The notes under the pieces are model-generated. The model worked only from the letters and a program-made list of their open reading frames with translations. It was not told where the DNA came from and did no database searches. The position numbers and the translations under genes were made by a program. 64,000 bases of DNA, taken from assembly GCF_019599405.1 (NCBI RefSeq), contig NZ_RKLQ01000002.1, positions 995,581 through 1,059,580 on the forward strand, read 5' to 3'. This document shows positions 43,287-52,113 of this stretch, piece by piece. Origin of the DNA: Haloarcula salinisoli. Its GTDB lineage: Archaea; Halobacteriota; Halobacteria; Halobacteriales; Haloarculaceae. Position 1 is the stretch's first letter; each line of letters begins with the position of its first letter.

Positions 43287-45074
43287 ATGGTCTCCACGCC
43301 CCTCGCGGTGGTTCTGCTGGCCGCCGTGGTCGGGATGGGCGTGGCCGGACTGGTCTGGCTCCACCGCGACCGGCCGGGTGCCGGCCCCCTGGCCGCTTTC
43401 GTTATCTCGGCCAGCCTCTGGGCCGTCGCGCACGGGCTCGAACTCGCAGCACCCGGTGTCGTACTGATGGAACGGCTGGTCCAGATGCAGCTCACGCTCT
43501 CGGTCGTGGTCCCTGTCGCGTGGCTCGTGACGGTGCTCGAGTACACGGGCCACCCGGACTGGCTCACTCGCAAGCGGGTCGCGCTACTGCTGATAGAGCC
43601 CGCCGTCTTCGTCACGCTGGTGTGGTCGAACGGTACCCATCGGCTCGTCTTCCAGAGCGTCACGGTCGCCACGACCGCCGAAACGAGCACGCTGGTCCCC
43701 GTCTGGGGGCTGGCCCGCTGGGGCCATCTGGCGTATATGCTCGTGTTGATACTGGCGGGCGGGGTCCTGCTCATCCGGACGATGCTGCGAACCACCGACC
43801 GCTTTCAGGGCCAGGTGCTCGCGCTGCTGGTCGCCATCACCGTCCCGACGGTCGGCCACTCCATCCACGCCTTTGACCTGGTGCACGCGTCCTTCGACCC
43901 GACCAGTCTGGGCTACGTCGTCTCGGGGGTCGTACTCTCGGGGGCCCTGTTGCGGGGCCAGCTGTTGGACGTCGCCCCCGTCACCCGCGACCTGGGCCGG
44001 GAGGCGGTGTTCGCCGAGATGGACGACGCGGTCGTCATCGTCGACGGCTCGGGCCGCATCGTCGACGTCAACGCCGCTGCCACGGTCTTTTTCTCGGCGG
44101 GTCCCGCGGAGCTCTCGGGACGGGAGCTGGCCAGCGAACTGCCCGACTTGGCCGAGACTGTCCCCGACGCTGGCAAACGCGCCCAGACCGAGACCCGGCT
44201 GGAGCGCGACGGAGCGGTCCGGTACTACGACGTCCGAATCACGCCACTGTATCGCTCCTACGGCGTCGTCTCGGGCCATCTCATCAGTCTCCGGGACGTG
44301 ACGAACCGCCGCCAGCGCGAGCAGCGCATCGACGTGCTCAATCGCCTGCTCAGACACAACATCCGCAACGAGATGAACGTCGTCCGCGGCAACGCCGACC
44401 TGCTGACCGACAGCGTCGACCCGGCCGAACGGGACCGCATCGACCGCATCGTCCGGACCGTCGACAGCATCGTCGACCGGAGCAACAAGATCGGCCGTGT
44501 CTCCGAGGCCCTCGAGAGTGAGCGCGCCAGACCGGTTCGGCTGCCGGAGCTCCTGGAGACGGTCGTCGCGGACGCTCGGGAGCGCTACCCCGGGGCCGAC
44601 ATCGGACTCTCCTGTCCCGAGGCGTGCTGGGTCGACGGGTCTCCGGCGCTGACGCTCGCGTTCGAAGAACTGCTGGACAATGCCGTGGAACACAGTTCCA
44701 CGAACCCTGCCTCGCAGGCTCGGCAGGACGCTGTGCAACACGTCGCGCCCGCGGTGAGCGTCGATATCGACGTCACCGTCGGGGACGACAACGTCGTCGT
44801 CCGGGTCAGCGACGACGGCCCCGGCATCGCCGACCACGAGCGGGCCGTCATCCTGGCCGGCGAGGAGACGCCGCTCCAGCACGGCTCCGGCGTCGGGCTC
44901 TGGCTCGTGAAGTGGGTCGTTCGCAACGTCGGCGGCACGCTCTCCTTTGTCGACGGCCCCGGGACGACCGTCGAGATAGAGCTGCCGGCGGCGGCGCGGC
45001 CGCCGACTGCGGACAGGCAGACTGACAGGCAGAACGCGGACGAGTCGCCGACGGACGATTCACCGGCTTCGTGA
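43287..45074 (+). CDS. Membrane histidine kinase with N-terminal 7TM and PAS domains
   Basis: A protein of 595 residues. Seven hydrophobic segments span about 1-225. A PAS domain runs about 235-340 (VFAEMDDAVVIVDGSGRIVD). The phosphoacceptor is His357 in LNRLLRHNIRNEMNVVRGNA. The ATPase domain has the N box FEELLDNAVEHS, the G1 box VSDDGPGIADHE and a final GSGVGLWLVKWV. It signals in a two-component system, but no response regulator is adjacent. The HalX regulator 8 kb downstream is a candidate, not proven. Confidence 0.9.
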   Translation: MVSTPLAVVLLAAVVGMGVAGLVWLHRDRPGAGPLAAFVISASLWAVAHGLELAAPGVVLMERLVQMQLTLSVVVPVAWLVTVLEYTGHPDWLTRKRVALLLIEPAVFVTLVWSNGTHRLVFQSVTVATTAETSTLVPVWGLARWGHLAYMLVLILAGGVLLIRTMLRTTDRFQGQVLALLVAITVPTVGHSIHAFDLVHASFDPTSLGYVVSGVVLSGALLRGQLLDVAPVTRDLGREAVFAEMDDAVVIVDGSGRIVDVNAAATVFFSAGPAELSGRELASELPDLAETVPDAGKRAQTETRLERDGAVRYYDVRITPLYRSYGVVSGHLISLRDVTNRRQREQRIDVLNRLLRHNIRNEMNVVRGNADLLTDSVDPAERDRIDRIVRTVDSIVDRSNKIGRVSEALESERARPVRLPELLETVVADARERYPGADIGLSCPEACWVDGSPALTLAFEELLDNAVEHSSTNPASQARQDAVQHVAPAVSVDIDVTVGDDNVVVRVSDDGPGIADHERAVILAGEETPLQHGSGVGLWLVKWVVRNVGGTLSFVDGPGTTVEIELPAAARPPTADRQTDRQNADESPTDDSPAS

Positions 45075-45075
45075 G

Positions 45076-45636
45076 CTACCGCTCTTCGTCGCGACGCATC
45101 GCGATCTCGAACCACGGACAGAGGCGAAGCTGTCGGTAGTATTCGGGATGCTCGTCCAGGCGGTCGTAGGGCACCCACATGAGGCCGTCGACCTCCTCGG
45201 GGTTCGGGTCGAGCGTCGTGTCGGTCAGCGTCGCCTGCAGGACCGCACAGACCTCCCACTCCAGGCCCGCGTTCTCGTAGTAACGCTTGTACTCGAACCG
45301 GTCGGTCACCCGGAGATCCTCGTACTGGTCGGGCGTGACGCCCAGCTCTTCTTCGAGGCGCTGTTCGGTCGCCTCGACCTGCGTCTGGCCCTCGACGGGG
45401 TGGGAGGCGACGGTGCCGTCCCAGTGGGTGTCCCAGAGGCGCTTGTCGGCCGCGCGCTGGGCCAGCAACACGTTCCCATCCCCGTCGAACAGCAAGGCGG
45501 TAAAGGCCCGGTGGCGGATACCGTCGCCAGTGTGGGCGTCGAGCCGGTTGACGAGACCCTGTGGGTTGTCGTCGGCGTCGACTGCGATGACGTCTTGCTC
45601 GGCGTTCTCGTGTGGCTCGTCGGCGTCGGAGGTCAT
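45076..45636 (-). CDS. NUDIX protein, Idi-1-like, lacking the catalytic cysteine
   Basis: A protein of 186 residues from MTSDADEPHENAEQ (ATG 45636; ATG 45648 is an alternative). It aligns along its length with type I isopentenyl-diphosphate isomerase: GIRHRAFTALLFDGDGNVLL, WDTHWDGTVASHPVEGQTQV, the NUDIX box EATEQRLEEELG, and the catalytic Glu in WEVCAVLQA (about 128). The E. coli active-site Cys67 in VCGHP is Ala77 here (VASHP). It may still isomerise, or may hydrolyse or bind an allylic diphosphate. It overlaps no neighbour and is convergent with the kinase. Confidence 0.8.
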   Translation of the reverse strand: MTSDADEPHENAEQDVIAVDADDNPQGLVNRLDAHTGDGIRHRAFTALLFDGDGNVLLAQRAADKRLWDTHWDGTVASHPVEGQTQVEATEQRLEEELGVTPDQYEDLRVTDRFEYKRYYENAGLEWEVCAVLQATLTDTTLDPNPEEVDGLMWVPYDRLDEHPEYYRQLRLCPWFEIAMRRDEER

Positions 45637-45765
45637 GGTTGCTAGCATACCCGGTGGTGTCTTACGCGCTTCGACTTTTGACGGCGCTCGGGCGGGGGAA
45701 ACTAGCGACTGTGCGGGCCGACAGACAGAGACGCGATACTCGACTGTGAAAACGCCTGGTGCCGG

Positions 45766-46626
45766 TCAGTCCCACCGATTCCCGTCGGTCGGGTCCGGGC
45801 CGCTGACATCGTCGTCCGTGTCGCTCGCTTCGGTACCGCTGTCGACGGTGTCGTCGGGCGTACTGGGCGTCGTATCGGCGTCCGCTTCCGTCGCCGTGGC
45901 CCCGGCGTCCGCGTCGGCGCCCATCTTGGTCGGCCCGTCCGGAATCTCCGGCAGTTCGCCGTGTATCTCCCGGTACGCGTCGGCGAAGCCGTTCGCCCAG
46001 ATGTACGCGACCGCCGAGAGCCCGACAAAGGACACGACGAACCCTACCGGCGCGCCGATGATGGTCAGTCCCAGCACACCACTGACGATGCCGACCGCGA
46101 AGTTGACCAGTATTGCCAGCCCCACGGCCCGCAGCATGGTCCGGTTGGTGACGAACGTCCGTAGCACGTCGATGTCGAAGCCCGCGCTCAGGTCGTCTTT
46201 GACCAGGAAGTTACAGATCATAATCGGCGCGACGACCGCGATAGCGATGGCTCCGACGAGGTACAGAACACCGCCGATGACTCCCCCTATCGCCGAGAGG
46301 ATGGCGCTCCGTAGCACTGCCGCCAGCAACAACAACACGCCGGTCGGCAGGAGCGTCACGGCCCCGATTACGAGCCCGTAGACGAACAGGATGGCAAAGC
46401 CCTTCGCGCCGTTGACGCTGAGCTGGACGATGTCGTAGTCGCCCCACTCCGGCGGGGTGTCGGTGTCGCCCCGCAGGACCTGCCGCATAACCTCCAGTAC
46501 GTAGCCGTACACCGTGAATATCGGGATGAAAACGAAAAAGGCCAGCAACATCGCCCCACCGCCGATTGCGACCCGTTTGAGCCAGTCTTCGCCCTGTGTC
46601 TGGTAGCGGAGCGCGGCTTCTATCAT
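45766..46626 (-). CDS. DUF4013 family membrane protein
   Basis: A protein of 286 residues with six or seven hydrophobic segments. It begins MIEAALRYQTQGEDWLKRVA, then IPIFTVYGYVLEVMRQVLRG, and PEWGDYDIVQLSVNGAKGFA is the DUF4013 signature. The last 70 residues are an acidic disordered tail (TEADADTTPSTPDDTVD). Function unknown. The 239-bp gap upstream, up to tRNA-Ile, holds a region of lower GC with no gene I can support. Confidence 0.85.
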   Translation of the reverse strand: MIEAALRYQTQGEDWLKRVAIGGGAMLLAFFVFIPIFTVYGYVLEVMRQVLRGDTDTPPEWGDYDIVQLSVNGAKGFAILFVYGLVIGAVTLLPTGVLLLLAAVLRSAILSAIGGVIGGVLYLVGAIAIAVVAPIMICNFLVKDDLSAGFDIDVLRTFVTNRTMLRAVGLAILVNFAVGIVSGVLGLTIIGAPVGFVVSFVGLSAVAYIWANGFADAYREIHGELPEIPDGPTKMGADADAGATATEADADTTPSTPDDTVDSGTEASDTDDDVSGPDPTDGNRWD

Positions 46627-46865
46627 ATCACCGGAGAATTCGGGGATGTCTGTAAATAGCTTGTGACTAACGGAGAATCTCTCTGTAAGTGGTTTACTTG
46701 CTCTCCGGTCCGATTACGGCGGTATCGGACACCATCGGCACAGGTCCGGTGTCTGGTCGGACTCGGCTCACATACCGGACAGACCCACCGCTCAGAACAG
46801 TTCGGACCGAAGATGAAATGGCTGGGGAGTTTTGACCCCAATGACGGCAGAGCCGTCGGTTGGAG

Positions 46866-46939
46866 TGGGCCAACTCGGATTTGAACCGAGAGCCTCCCGG
46901 TTATCAGCCGAGCGCTCAACCTGATTGAGCTATTGGCCC
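46866..46939 (-). tRNA. tRNA-Ile (anticodon GAU)
   Basis: On the minus strand the 74-nt sequence begins GGGCCAATAGCTCAATCAGG. The acceptor stem is GGGCCAA with TTGGCCC and a discriminator A. The anticodon stem is CTCGG/CCGGG around the loop CTGATAA, giving anticodon GAT. The T arm has CTCGG-TTCAAAT-CCGAG. No intron and no encoded CCA. Downstream on the minus strand are short hairpins (GACGGC/GCCGTC near 46842-46856). Confidence 0.95.
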
Positions 46940-47019
46940 AGGTGAGCGCATCTGAGTATTCCCGAGGGGTATAGAAAAGGGTGACGTTTCACCACCGCGG
47001 TGTCAAACCGCCACAGGGC

Positions 47020-47571
47020 TCACTTGTCTTCCGATTCCTCGAAGTCCACGTCGGTCGCGTTGTCGGGGTCGAAGCCGCTCCCCGAATCGCCGGACGCGTC
47101 CGGCCCCGGCCCGGTAGCGCCCGGCCCGGCAGCGCCTTCCTCGTTGGGGAAGCCGCCGATGTACACCTGGCCGGAGGCGAAGCCGCCGGTCTTGGCGTCG
47201 ATGTAGGGGCGGACGACCCACCGGCGCACCGCGGCGCGGATGGGGTAGCGGGTCGGCGGCAGGGCGAGTAGCAGGCCGACGAAGTCGGTCACGAGCCCGG
47301 GCGTGAGGAAGAACGCGCCGGCGGCGACCAGCAGCCCACCGTCGATGAGCTCGTTTGTCGGCACCTCGCCGGTCGCGAGCTTCTGCTGTATCTTCTGGAG
47401 CGTGGCCCGACCCTCTGCCCGGACGAGTAACATCCCGACGAGGGCGGTCAGAACGACTAACGCGACGATGACCAGCGGGTGGACCGGATAGACGACGCCC
47501 GTCGCGAGCGCGACGAGCAACACCGCGTCGAACAGCGGAATGAGCAACAACAGGGCGATTGCCCGGAGCAT
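47020..47571 (-). CDS. FxsA family membrane protein
   Basis: A protein of 183 residues starting MLRAIALLLLIPLFDAVLLV at 47571. The FxsA pattern is present: two N-terminal helices, LVRAEGRATLQKIQQKLATG, LIDGGLLVAAGAFFLTPGLV and LPPTRYPIRAAVRRWVVRPY. The tail is acidic and Gly-rich. FxsA is linked to phage F exclusion in E. coli; its function in archaea is unknown. The extra upstream frame to 47640 runs through a hairpin and is rejected. Confidence 0.85.
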   Translation of the reverse strand: MLRAIALLLLIPLFDAVLLVALATGVVYPVHPLVIVALVVLTALVGMLLVRAEGRATLQKIQQKLATGEVPTNELIDGGLLVAAGAFFLTPGLVTDFVGLLLALPPTRYPIRAAVRRWVVRPYIDAKTGGFASGQVYIGGFPNEEGAAGPGATGPGPDASGDSGSGFDPDNATDVDFEESEDK

Positions 47572-47611
47572 ACCCCCGATTGCAGGGCCTGGGTCAAACG
47601 CTTTTGGAATG

Positions 47612-47700
47612 CGAGCCCGACCAGTGGGAGGGCTCGACAAGCGAGCGGGGAACGGAGTGACCCGCGAGCAGCGAGATGTCGACCAGCGGGAGACATCTCG
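47612..47700 (+). repeat. Two constant-loop hairpins between FxsA and P450
   Basis: CGAGCCC-GACCAGTGGGA-GGGCTCG (47612-47636) and CGAGATGTC-GACCAGCGGGA-GACATCTCG (47672-47700) share an almost identical 11-nt loop but unrelated stems of 7 and 9 bp. Between them is GCGGG-GAACGGAGTGA-CCCGC. Confidence 0.75.
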
Positions 47701-47713
47701 GAGCCCACCGCCG

Positions 47714-49084
47714 CTACCGCTCGTGCACCCGAACGTCCACGGGCTCGGTCGGCGAGAGCGTGATGCGCATCGCCAGGTTCAGGGGCGGCTCCGTGACGGT
47801 CTCGAAGCGGTAGCGCTGGGCCAGGGTGGCGATGGCGAGTTTCGCTTCCATCCGGGCAAAGCGCATCCCGATGCAGTGCCGTGGGCCGCCGCCGAAGGGG
47901 TAGTAGGCGTAGTCAGGGAGTTGGGCCTCGAACTCGTCGGTCCAGCGCTCGGGGCGGAAGGCGTCGGGGTCGTCGAACCACCGCTCGTCGCGGTGGACGA
48001 GCCACTGGGGAATCGTCAGCTGGGCCTCGGGCGACACGTCGTAGCCGCCCAGCGTCACCGGCTCGGTGGGCTGGCGGAAGGTGGTGAAGGCGGGCGGATA
48101 CAGCCGCAGCGTCTCGGTCAGCACGTCGTCGAGGTAGGGCAGTTCGAAGAGGTCTTCCGGCGTCGGGTCCGCGCCGCCCAGCACCGAGTCGAGTTCGTCG
48201 TGGAGCTTCTGCTGGCGCTCGGGGTGGTGGCCAAGCAGGAACCAGGCGTAGGTGAGCGTCAGCGCCGTCGTGTCGTGGCCCGCCACGAGGAAGGTCAGCA
48301 GCTGGTGGCCCAGCCGTTCCCGGGTCATCGTCGCCTCGTCCAGCGACAGGAGCAGGGAGAGGACGTCGTCACGGGCCTCGCGCTCGGCGGCGCTCTCGGC
48401 CTGGCGCTCGGCGATGATGTCGTCGAGCGTCGCCTCGAAGTTCGCTCTGGCCGTTCGCACGCGGCGGTTCGTCGGCGTCGGCACCGCGAGCGGGACGTAA
48501 GCCGACAGCGAGCGGGGGTCCAGCCGCTCCCGGAGCGCCGACAGAAGCGGCTCCAGGGCTCCGGCGGTGCGGTCGATATCCACGTCCAGCAGCGTCTTTC
48601 CGAGCACCCGCAGGGTGTACTCGCGCATCTCCGGCAGGACGTCGAAGCGCTCGCCGTCCGACCATCCGTCACCGGTCGCGGCGGCGAAGCCAGTCATCGT
48701 CTCGCCGTAGGCGGCGATTTTCTCCCGATAGAACGCCGGCTGGAGCGCAGTGCGCTGTTCCTTCCACTCCTCGCCCTCCAGCAGAAAGAGCCCCTCGCCG
48801 ATGTACTCCCCGAGCGTCTGCTGGAGCAAGGCGCCCTTCTCGTAACTGCCCTCGTCGGTGACGAGTATCTGCTCGACGAGGTCCGGATGGGTGACGAAGT
48901 AGCCAGTCGTCCCCGCGACGTTGTAGCCGACAACGTCGGCGTCCATCGCCCCCACGCGGTCGTAGAACGCGAGCGGGTCCCGCAGCATCGAGAGGGTGTT
49001 GTCGACGACGGGGATGCGACCCGGCCGCGGTGGGTCGTCCCCGGGCGTGACCGGCCCCGGATGGTCCACCTGCTGTGTTGCCAT
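47714..49084 (-). CDS. Cytochrome P450
   Basis: A protein of 456 residues. The I-helix oxygen-binding motif is AGHDTTA (268-274), the ExxR pair is ETLR (Glu324, Arg327), the PERF-like segment is FRPERW, and the haem-binding loop is FGGGPRHCIGMRFA with Cys404 as ligand. It is soluble, with no N-terminal membrane anchor, and class I-like. It needs an electron donor; a P450-type ferredoxin lies at 58.7 kb. The substrate is unknown; carotenoid or lipid oxidation is a guess. Confidence 0.92.
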   Translation of the reverse strand: MATQQVDHPGPVTPGDDPPRPGRIPVVDNTLSMLRDPLAFYDRVGAMDADVVGYNVAGTTGYFVTHPDLVEQILVTDEGSYEKGALLQQTLGEYIGEGLFLLEGEEWKEQRTALQPAFYREKIAAYGETMTGFAAATGDGWSDGERFDVLPEMREYTLRVLGKTLLDVDIDRTAGALEPLLSALRERLDPRSLSAYVPLAVPTPTNRRVRTARANFEATLDDIIAERQAESAAEREARDDVLSLLLSLDEATMTRERLGHQLLTFLVAGHDTTALTLTYAWFLLGHHPERQQKLHDELDSVLGGADPTPEDLFELPYLDDVLTETLRLYPPAFTTFRQPTEPVTLGGYDVSPEAQLTIPQWLVHRDERWFDDPDAFRPERWTDEFEAQLPDYAYYPFGGGPRHCIGMRFARMEAKLAIATLAQRYRFETVTEPPLNLAMRITLSPTEPVDVRVHER

Positions 49085-49171
49085 TGTTCGGGGTTAGGAG
49101 GGCGCACAGTTCGGTCTTTCGTCCTAGCAAACGTGGTTACTACAGTACAGTGTGACAGAGCGGATGCTCAC

Positions 49172-49434
49172 AGCCAGAAAGCCCCCGGCCGCTGGGCTAC
49201 TGCGACTCGCTGCGGTCCTCAGGAGCTTCGCTCCTTGCGGTCCTTAGGTCGTCTCGAACGCCCAGCGGCCGGCCCCTTTCAGTCCCACCCATGCTGGCTG
49301 GGCAACTGGCTAGGGGTGGACTGAAAGGGGCGAACCGTTCGACGAAGGCGGACGACGTAAGCACCGGCGCCGACCAGCGGGAGGCGAGGAGCGCAACGAG
49401 GCCCCCGAGTCGAACGGTTCGGGGCTTTCTGGCT
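49172..49434. repeat. Dispersed four-way-junction repeat, copy 3
   Basis: This sits in the divergent gap 49085-49555. Outer stem AGCCAGAAAGCCCC (49172-49185) with 49421-49434. Left stem GGCCGCTGGGC (49187-49197) with GCCCAGCGGCC (49260-49270), 11 bp. Central stem CCCCTTTCAGTCCCACCC (49273-49290) with 49314-49330, one base shorter. Right stem CGAACCGTTCGA (49331-49342) with TCGAACGGTTCG (49410-49421), 12 bp. The left and right stems share no sequence with copy 1, yet all bases pair. Inside the right arm is a CGCC-GACCAGCGGGA-GGCG hairpin. Confidence 0.85.
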
Positions 49435-49555
49435 GTAGACACCAGCGTTGCCGATAGTAACTGACACCACCAGTCGACAGACACCCCCACTTCCTTCTAG
49501 TCGCACATTTGGTCGGAGTAACAGCCCCTATGTGTGCCCATCACCGACAGCCGGT

Positions 49556-51172
49556 ATGGACGAGTTCGCAGCGGAGACGAAAGTGGAGTGGCGCGAGTGG
49601 GGGCCCGAGGCGTTCGAGCGGGCCGCCGGGACCAACAAGCCACTCCTGCTCTCGCTGACGGTGCCCTGGAGCCCGGAGTGTCGGGCGATGGACCGGGGCG
49701 TCTTCGGCGAGCCACGCATCGCGGCCAACATCAACGACGGATTCGTGCCGGTTCGGGTCGACGCCGACCGGAACCCCCTCGTGCGCGAGCGGTACACCAT
49801 GGGTGGGTTCCCGTCGACGGTGTTCCTGACGCCCGAGGGCGAGGTCATCAGCGGGTCGACGTTCCTCGGCCCAGAGGGATTCCGGGGTATCCTCGACTCG
49901 GTACGCGAAGCCTGGGACGCGAAGGGGACCGCCGCCGGCTCCGTGCCGCGCCAGCTCCAGGACGAGGCGCCGCCGGCGGGTGAACTGCGCCCGCGCATCG
50001 AGGAGCACATGGTCGAACAGCTGCTGGGGGCCTTCGACGAGGAGTACGGGGGCTGGGGCTCGGACGTGAAGTTCCCGCTGGCCCGGACCATCGAGTTCGC
50101 ACTGGTGCGCGCTCGCGACCAGGCCACTCGAACGCTCGAAGCCGTCCAGACACACCTGCTGGACACCTACGACGGTGGGTTCTACCGCTACGCGACGGGA
50201 CGGGACTGGTCGAACCCGCGCCGGGAGAAACTGCTGGACGAGAACGCGGCGCTGGTCCGAGCGTTCGCCCACGGCTACCGCTACACCGGCACCGAGGCCT
50301 ACCGGGACACGGCCATGCGGACCGTCGAGTATCTGACGACGGAGCTGTGGACCGGCGACGCCTTCGCCGGCAGTCAGGCCGGTGACGACGACTACTACCA
50401 GGCCAGCCCGAGCGACCGGGAGGACGCCGACCCACCGCACGTCGATACGACTGTCTTTGCCGACCGGAACGGTCTCGCGATAGACGGGCTGCTGTGGGCC
50501 CACGCGTACACCGACGACGAGCGGGCAAAGCGCAAGGCAGAGCGCGCGCGTGAGTACGTCTGCACCCAGCTCGTCGACGAGGACGGCGCGGTGATTCACG
50601 ACGACGCCGCCGACAGCCACCGCGGGCTGCTCATCGACCAGGCAGGTCTCCTGCAGGGACTGACGACGAGCTGGCAGGTGCTGGGCGAGGGCGGGCCCGC
50701 CGAGGCCGTCGCCGACTGGGGCGTCGACCACCGCCAGCAGGAAAGTGGCGCGTTCCGCGACGGCCCCGACGAGGGCGCGGGGCTCTGTGGCCGCTCGCTC
50801 CACCCGCTTGACTCGACGGTGGAACTGGCCGACGCTCTGGTGGACATCGCCGCGCTCACCGGTGAGGACCGGTACCGCGAGGTCGCTCGTGACGCCATCG
50901 AGTCCTTCGCCGGCGCCGCCGAGCGGATGGGCGTCGAAGTGGCCGGCTACGCCAGCGTCGCCGCCCGCCTGCAGGACCCCCAGCGACTTGTCGTCGGCAC
51001 CGAAGCGGGCACAGACCTCCACCGGGCCGCACTTCGCCTGGCCGACCACGAGACCACGGTGGTGCCCGACCCGGACGGCGACGGCGTCGCCCGTCGCCAC
51101 GAGGGCGAGACCGTCACGGCCGAGGGCGAGACCCCCGCAGAACTCGACGCGGCGCTGACCGGCGGCGCGTGA
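49556..51172 (+). CDS. DUF255/thioredoxin-fold and six-hairpin-like protein
   Basis: A protein of 538 residues, shorter than the roughly 700 residues of most DUF255/YyaL proteins. A thioredoxin-like N-terminus (1-125) has LLSLTVPWSPECRAMDRGVF and GGFPSTVFLTPEGEVISG, with one Cys and no CxxC redox pair. An alpha/alpha barrel-like region follows (about 150-430: EQLLGAFDEEYGGWGSDVKF, DENAALVRAFAHGYRYTG, AIDGLLWAHAYTDD). Family members are annotated as spermatogenesis-associated protein 20-like; function unknown. The missing cysteines suggest a non-redox role. Confidence 0.8.
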   Translation: MDEFAAETKVEWREWGPEAFERAAGTNKPLLLSLTVPWSPECRAMDRGVFGEPRIAANINDGFVPVRVDADRNPLVRERYTMGGFPSTVFLTPEGEVISGSTFLGPEGFRGILDSVREAWDAKGTAAGSVPRQLQDEAPPAGELRPRIEEHMVEQLLGAFDEEYGGWGSDVKFPLARTIEFALVRARDQATRTLEAVQTHLLDTYDGGFYRYATGRDWSNPRREKLLDENAALVRAFAHGYRYTGTEAYRDTAMRTVEYLTTELWTGDAFAGSQAGDDDYYQASPSDREDADPPHVDTTVFADRNGLAIDGLLWAHAYTDDERAKRKAERAREYVCTQLVDEDGAVIHDDAADSHRGLLIDQAGLLQGLTTSWQVLGEGGPAEAVADWGVDHRQQESGAFRDGPDEGAGLCGRSLHPLDSTVELADALVDIAALTGEDRYREVARDAIESFAGAAERMGVEVAGYASVAARLQDPQRLVVGTEAGTDLHRAALRLADHETTVVPDPDGDGVARRHEGETVTAEGETPAELDAALTGGA

Positions 51173-51303
51173 TAGGGAACGCTGTCGTGATTTGCCGAGA
51201 CACGCCGACCCCCAGGTCGGCGCTACCCGGAGATAATCTACACCGAACTCTATGAAACAGTAAACAGCCAAATAGTTTTGTTCGTCCGCCGAGAGACGCA
51301 GGT

Positions 51304-52110
51304 ATGGCAAGTCTGCGAGACCTGGGCCTCTCCGAGTACGAAGCTCGTGCGTTCCGGTCGCTGCTGGATACCGGACCGACGACGGCAAAGGAGCTCTCCC
51401 GGGCCAGCGACGTTCCGATGGGACGCATCTACGACGTGCTCAACAGTTTAGAGACCTACCGGCTGGTGCGCAGCCAGACGGCGAGCCGGCCGAAAAAGTA
51501 CGTCGCCGTCGAGCCCGAGACGGCGCTGGACCGGCTGCTCGACGACAAGAAGGAGGAACTCGAGGCGAAAGCCCAGCAGTACGAGGACATCGTCTCCGAA
51601 CTGGGCGACCAGCTGGAGGCCGGCGACCACGTCGACGAGCCGTTCTGGACCGCCGCCGTCGGGCCCGAGGAGACCCTGAACCTCCTGCTGGAGCGGCTGG
51701 CCGCTGCCGAGGACCGAATCGTTATCGTCGGCTCGCCGCCCGCTCGGCAGCTGGACATCGTCGAAGCGACCGAGGTGGTCGTGGAGAAGCTGATCGCCGC
51801 CCTCGAACGCGGCGTCGACGTCTCCCTGCTGGTCCAACGCGACCTCTTCGAGCGGCTCCCCGAGGGCGCCAACCGCGCCTACTACGAGCGGCTCTCGGCG
51901 TACGATAACTACAGCGCTCGCTACAGCGAAGACGTCTCGACGACGTTCGAACTCATCGACGACACCGAGGTCTGTATCGAAGTTCCACACCCGCTGGGTC
52001 GGGACGAGACCTTCGGCGTCGTCGACCTGAAAGACCCCGAGTTCACTGCCGACGTCAGCGAGGCCTTCGCCGAACACTGGGCCGAGGCCACGCCCGTCGG
52101 ACCGCCCTGA
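51304..52110 (+). CDS. TrmB-family transcriptional regulator
   Basis: A protein of 268 residues. The winged helix at about 1-75 begins MASLRDLGLSEYEARAFRSL, then SRASDVPMGRIYDVLNSLET. A coiled coil at 80-105 links to the TrmB effector domain at 110-260 (HVDEPFWTAAVGPEETLNLL). TrmB proteins usually sense sugars, but the sugar site is not obvious here. The AT-rich upstream region (51240-51290) contains an AATAGTTTT element near -30. Its stop is only 3 bp from the stop of mptA on the other strand. Confidence 0.85.
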   Translation: MASLRDLGLSEYEARAFRSLLDTGPTTAKELSRASDVPMGRIYDVLNSLETYRLVRSQTASRPKKYVAVEPETALDRLLDDKKEELEAKAQQYEDIVSELGDQLEAGDHVDEPFWTAAVGPEETLNLLLERLAAAEDRIVIVGSPPARQLDIVEATEVVVEKLIAALERGVDVSLLVQRDLFERLPEGANRAYYERLSAYDNYSARYSEDVSTTFELIDDTEVCIEVPHPLGRDETFGVVDLKDPEFTADVSEAFAEHWAEATPVGPP

Positions 52111-52113
52111 GAA

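Noticed and set aside
46640..46830. Minus-strand frame with CxxC and Cys words resembling a small zinc ribbon or a TnpB tail
   Set aside because: No start codon with a promoter, no second CxxC in correct spacing, and no transposase homology.
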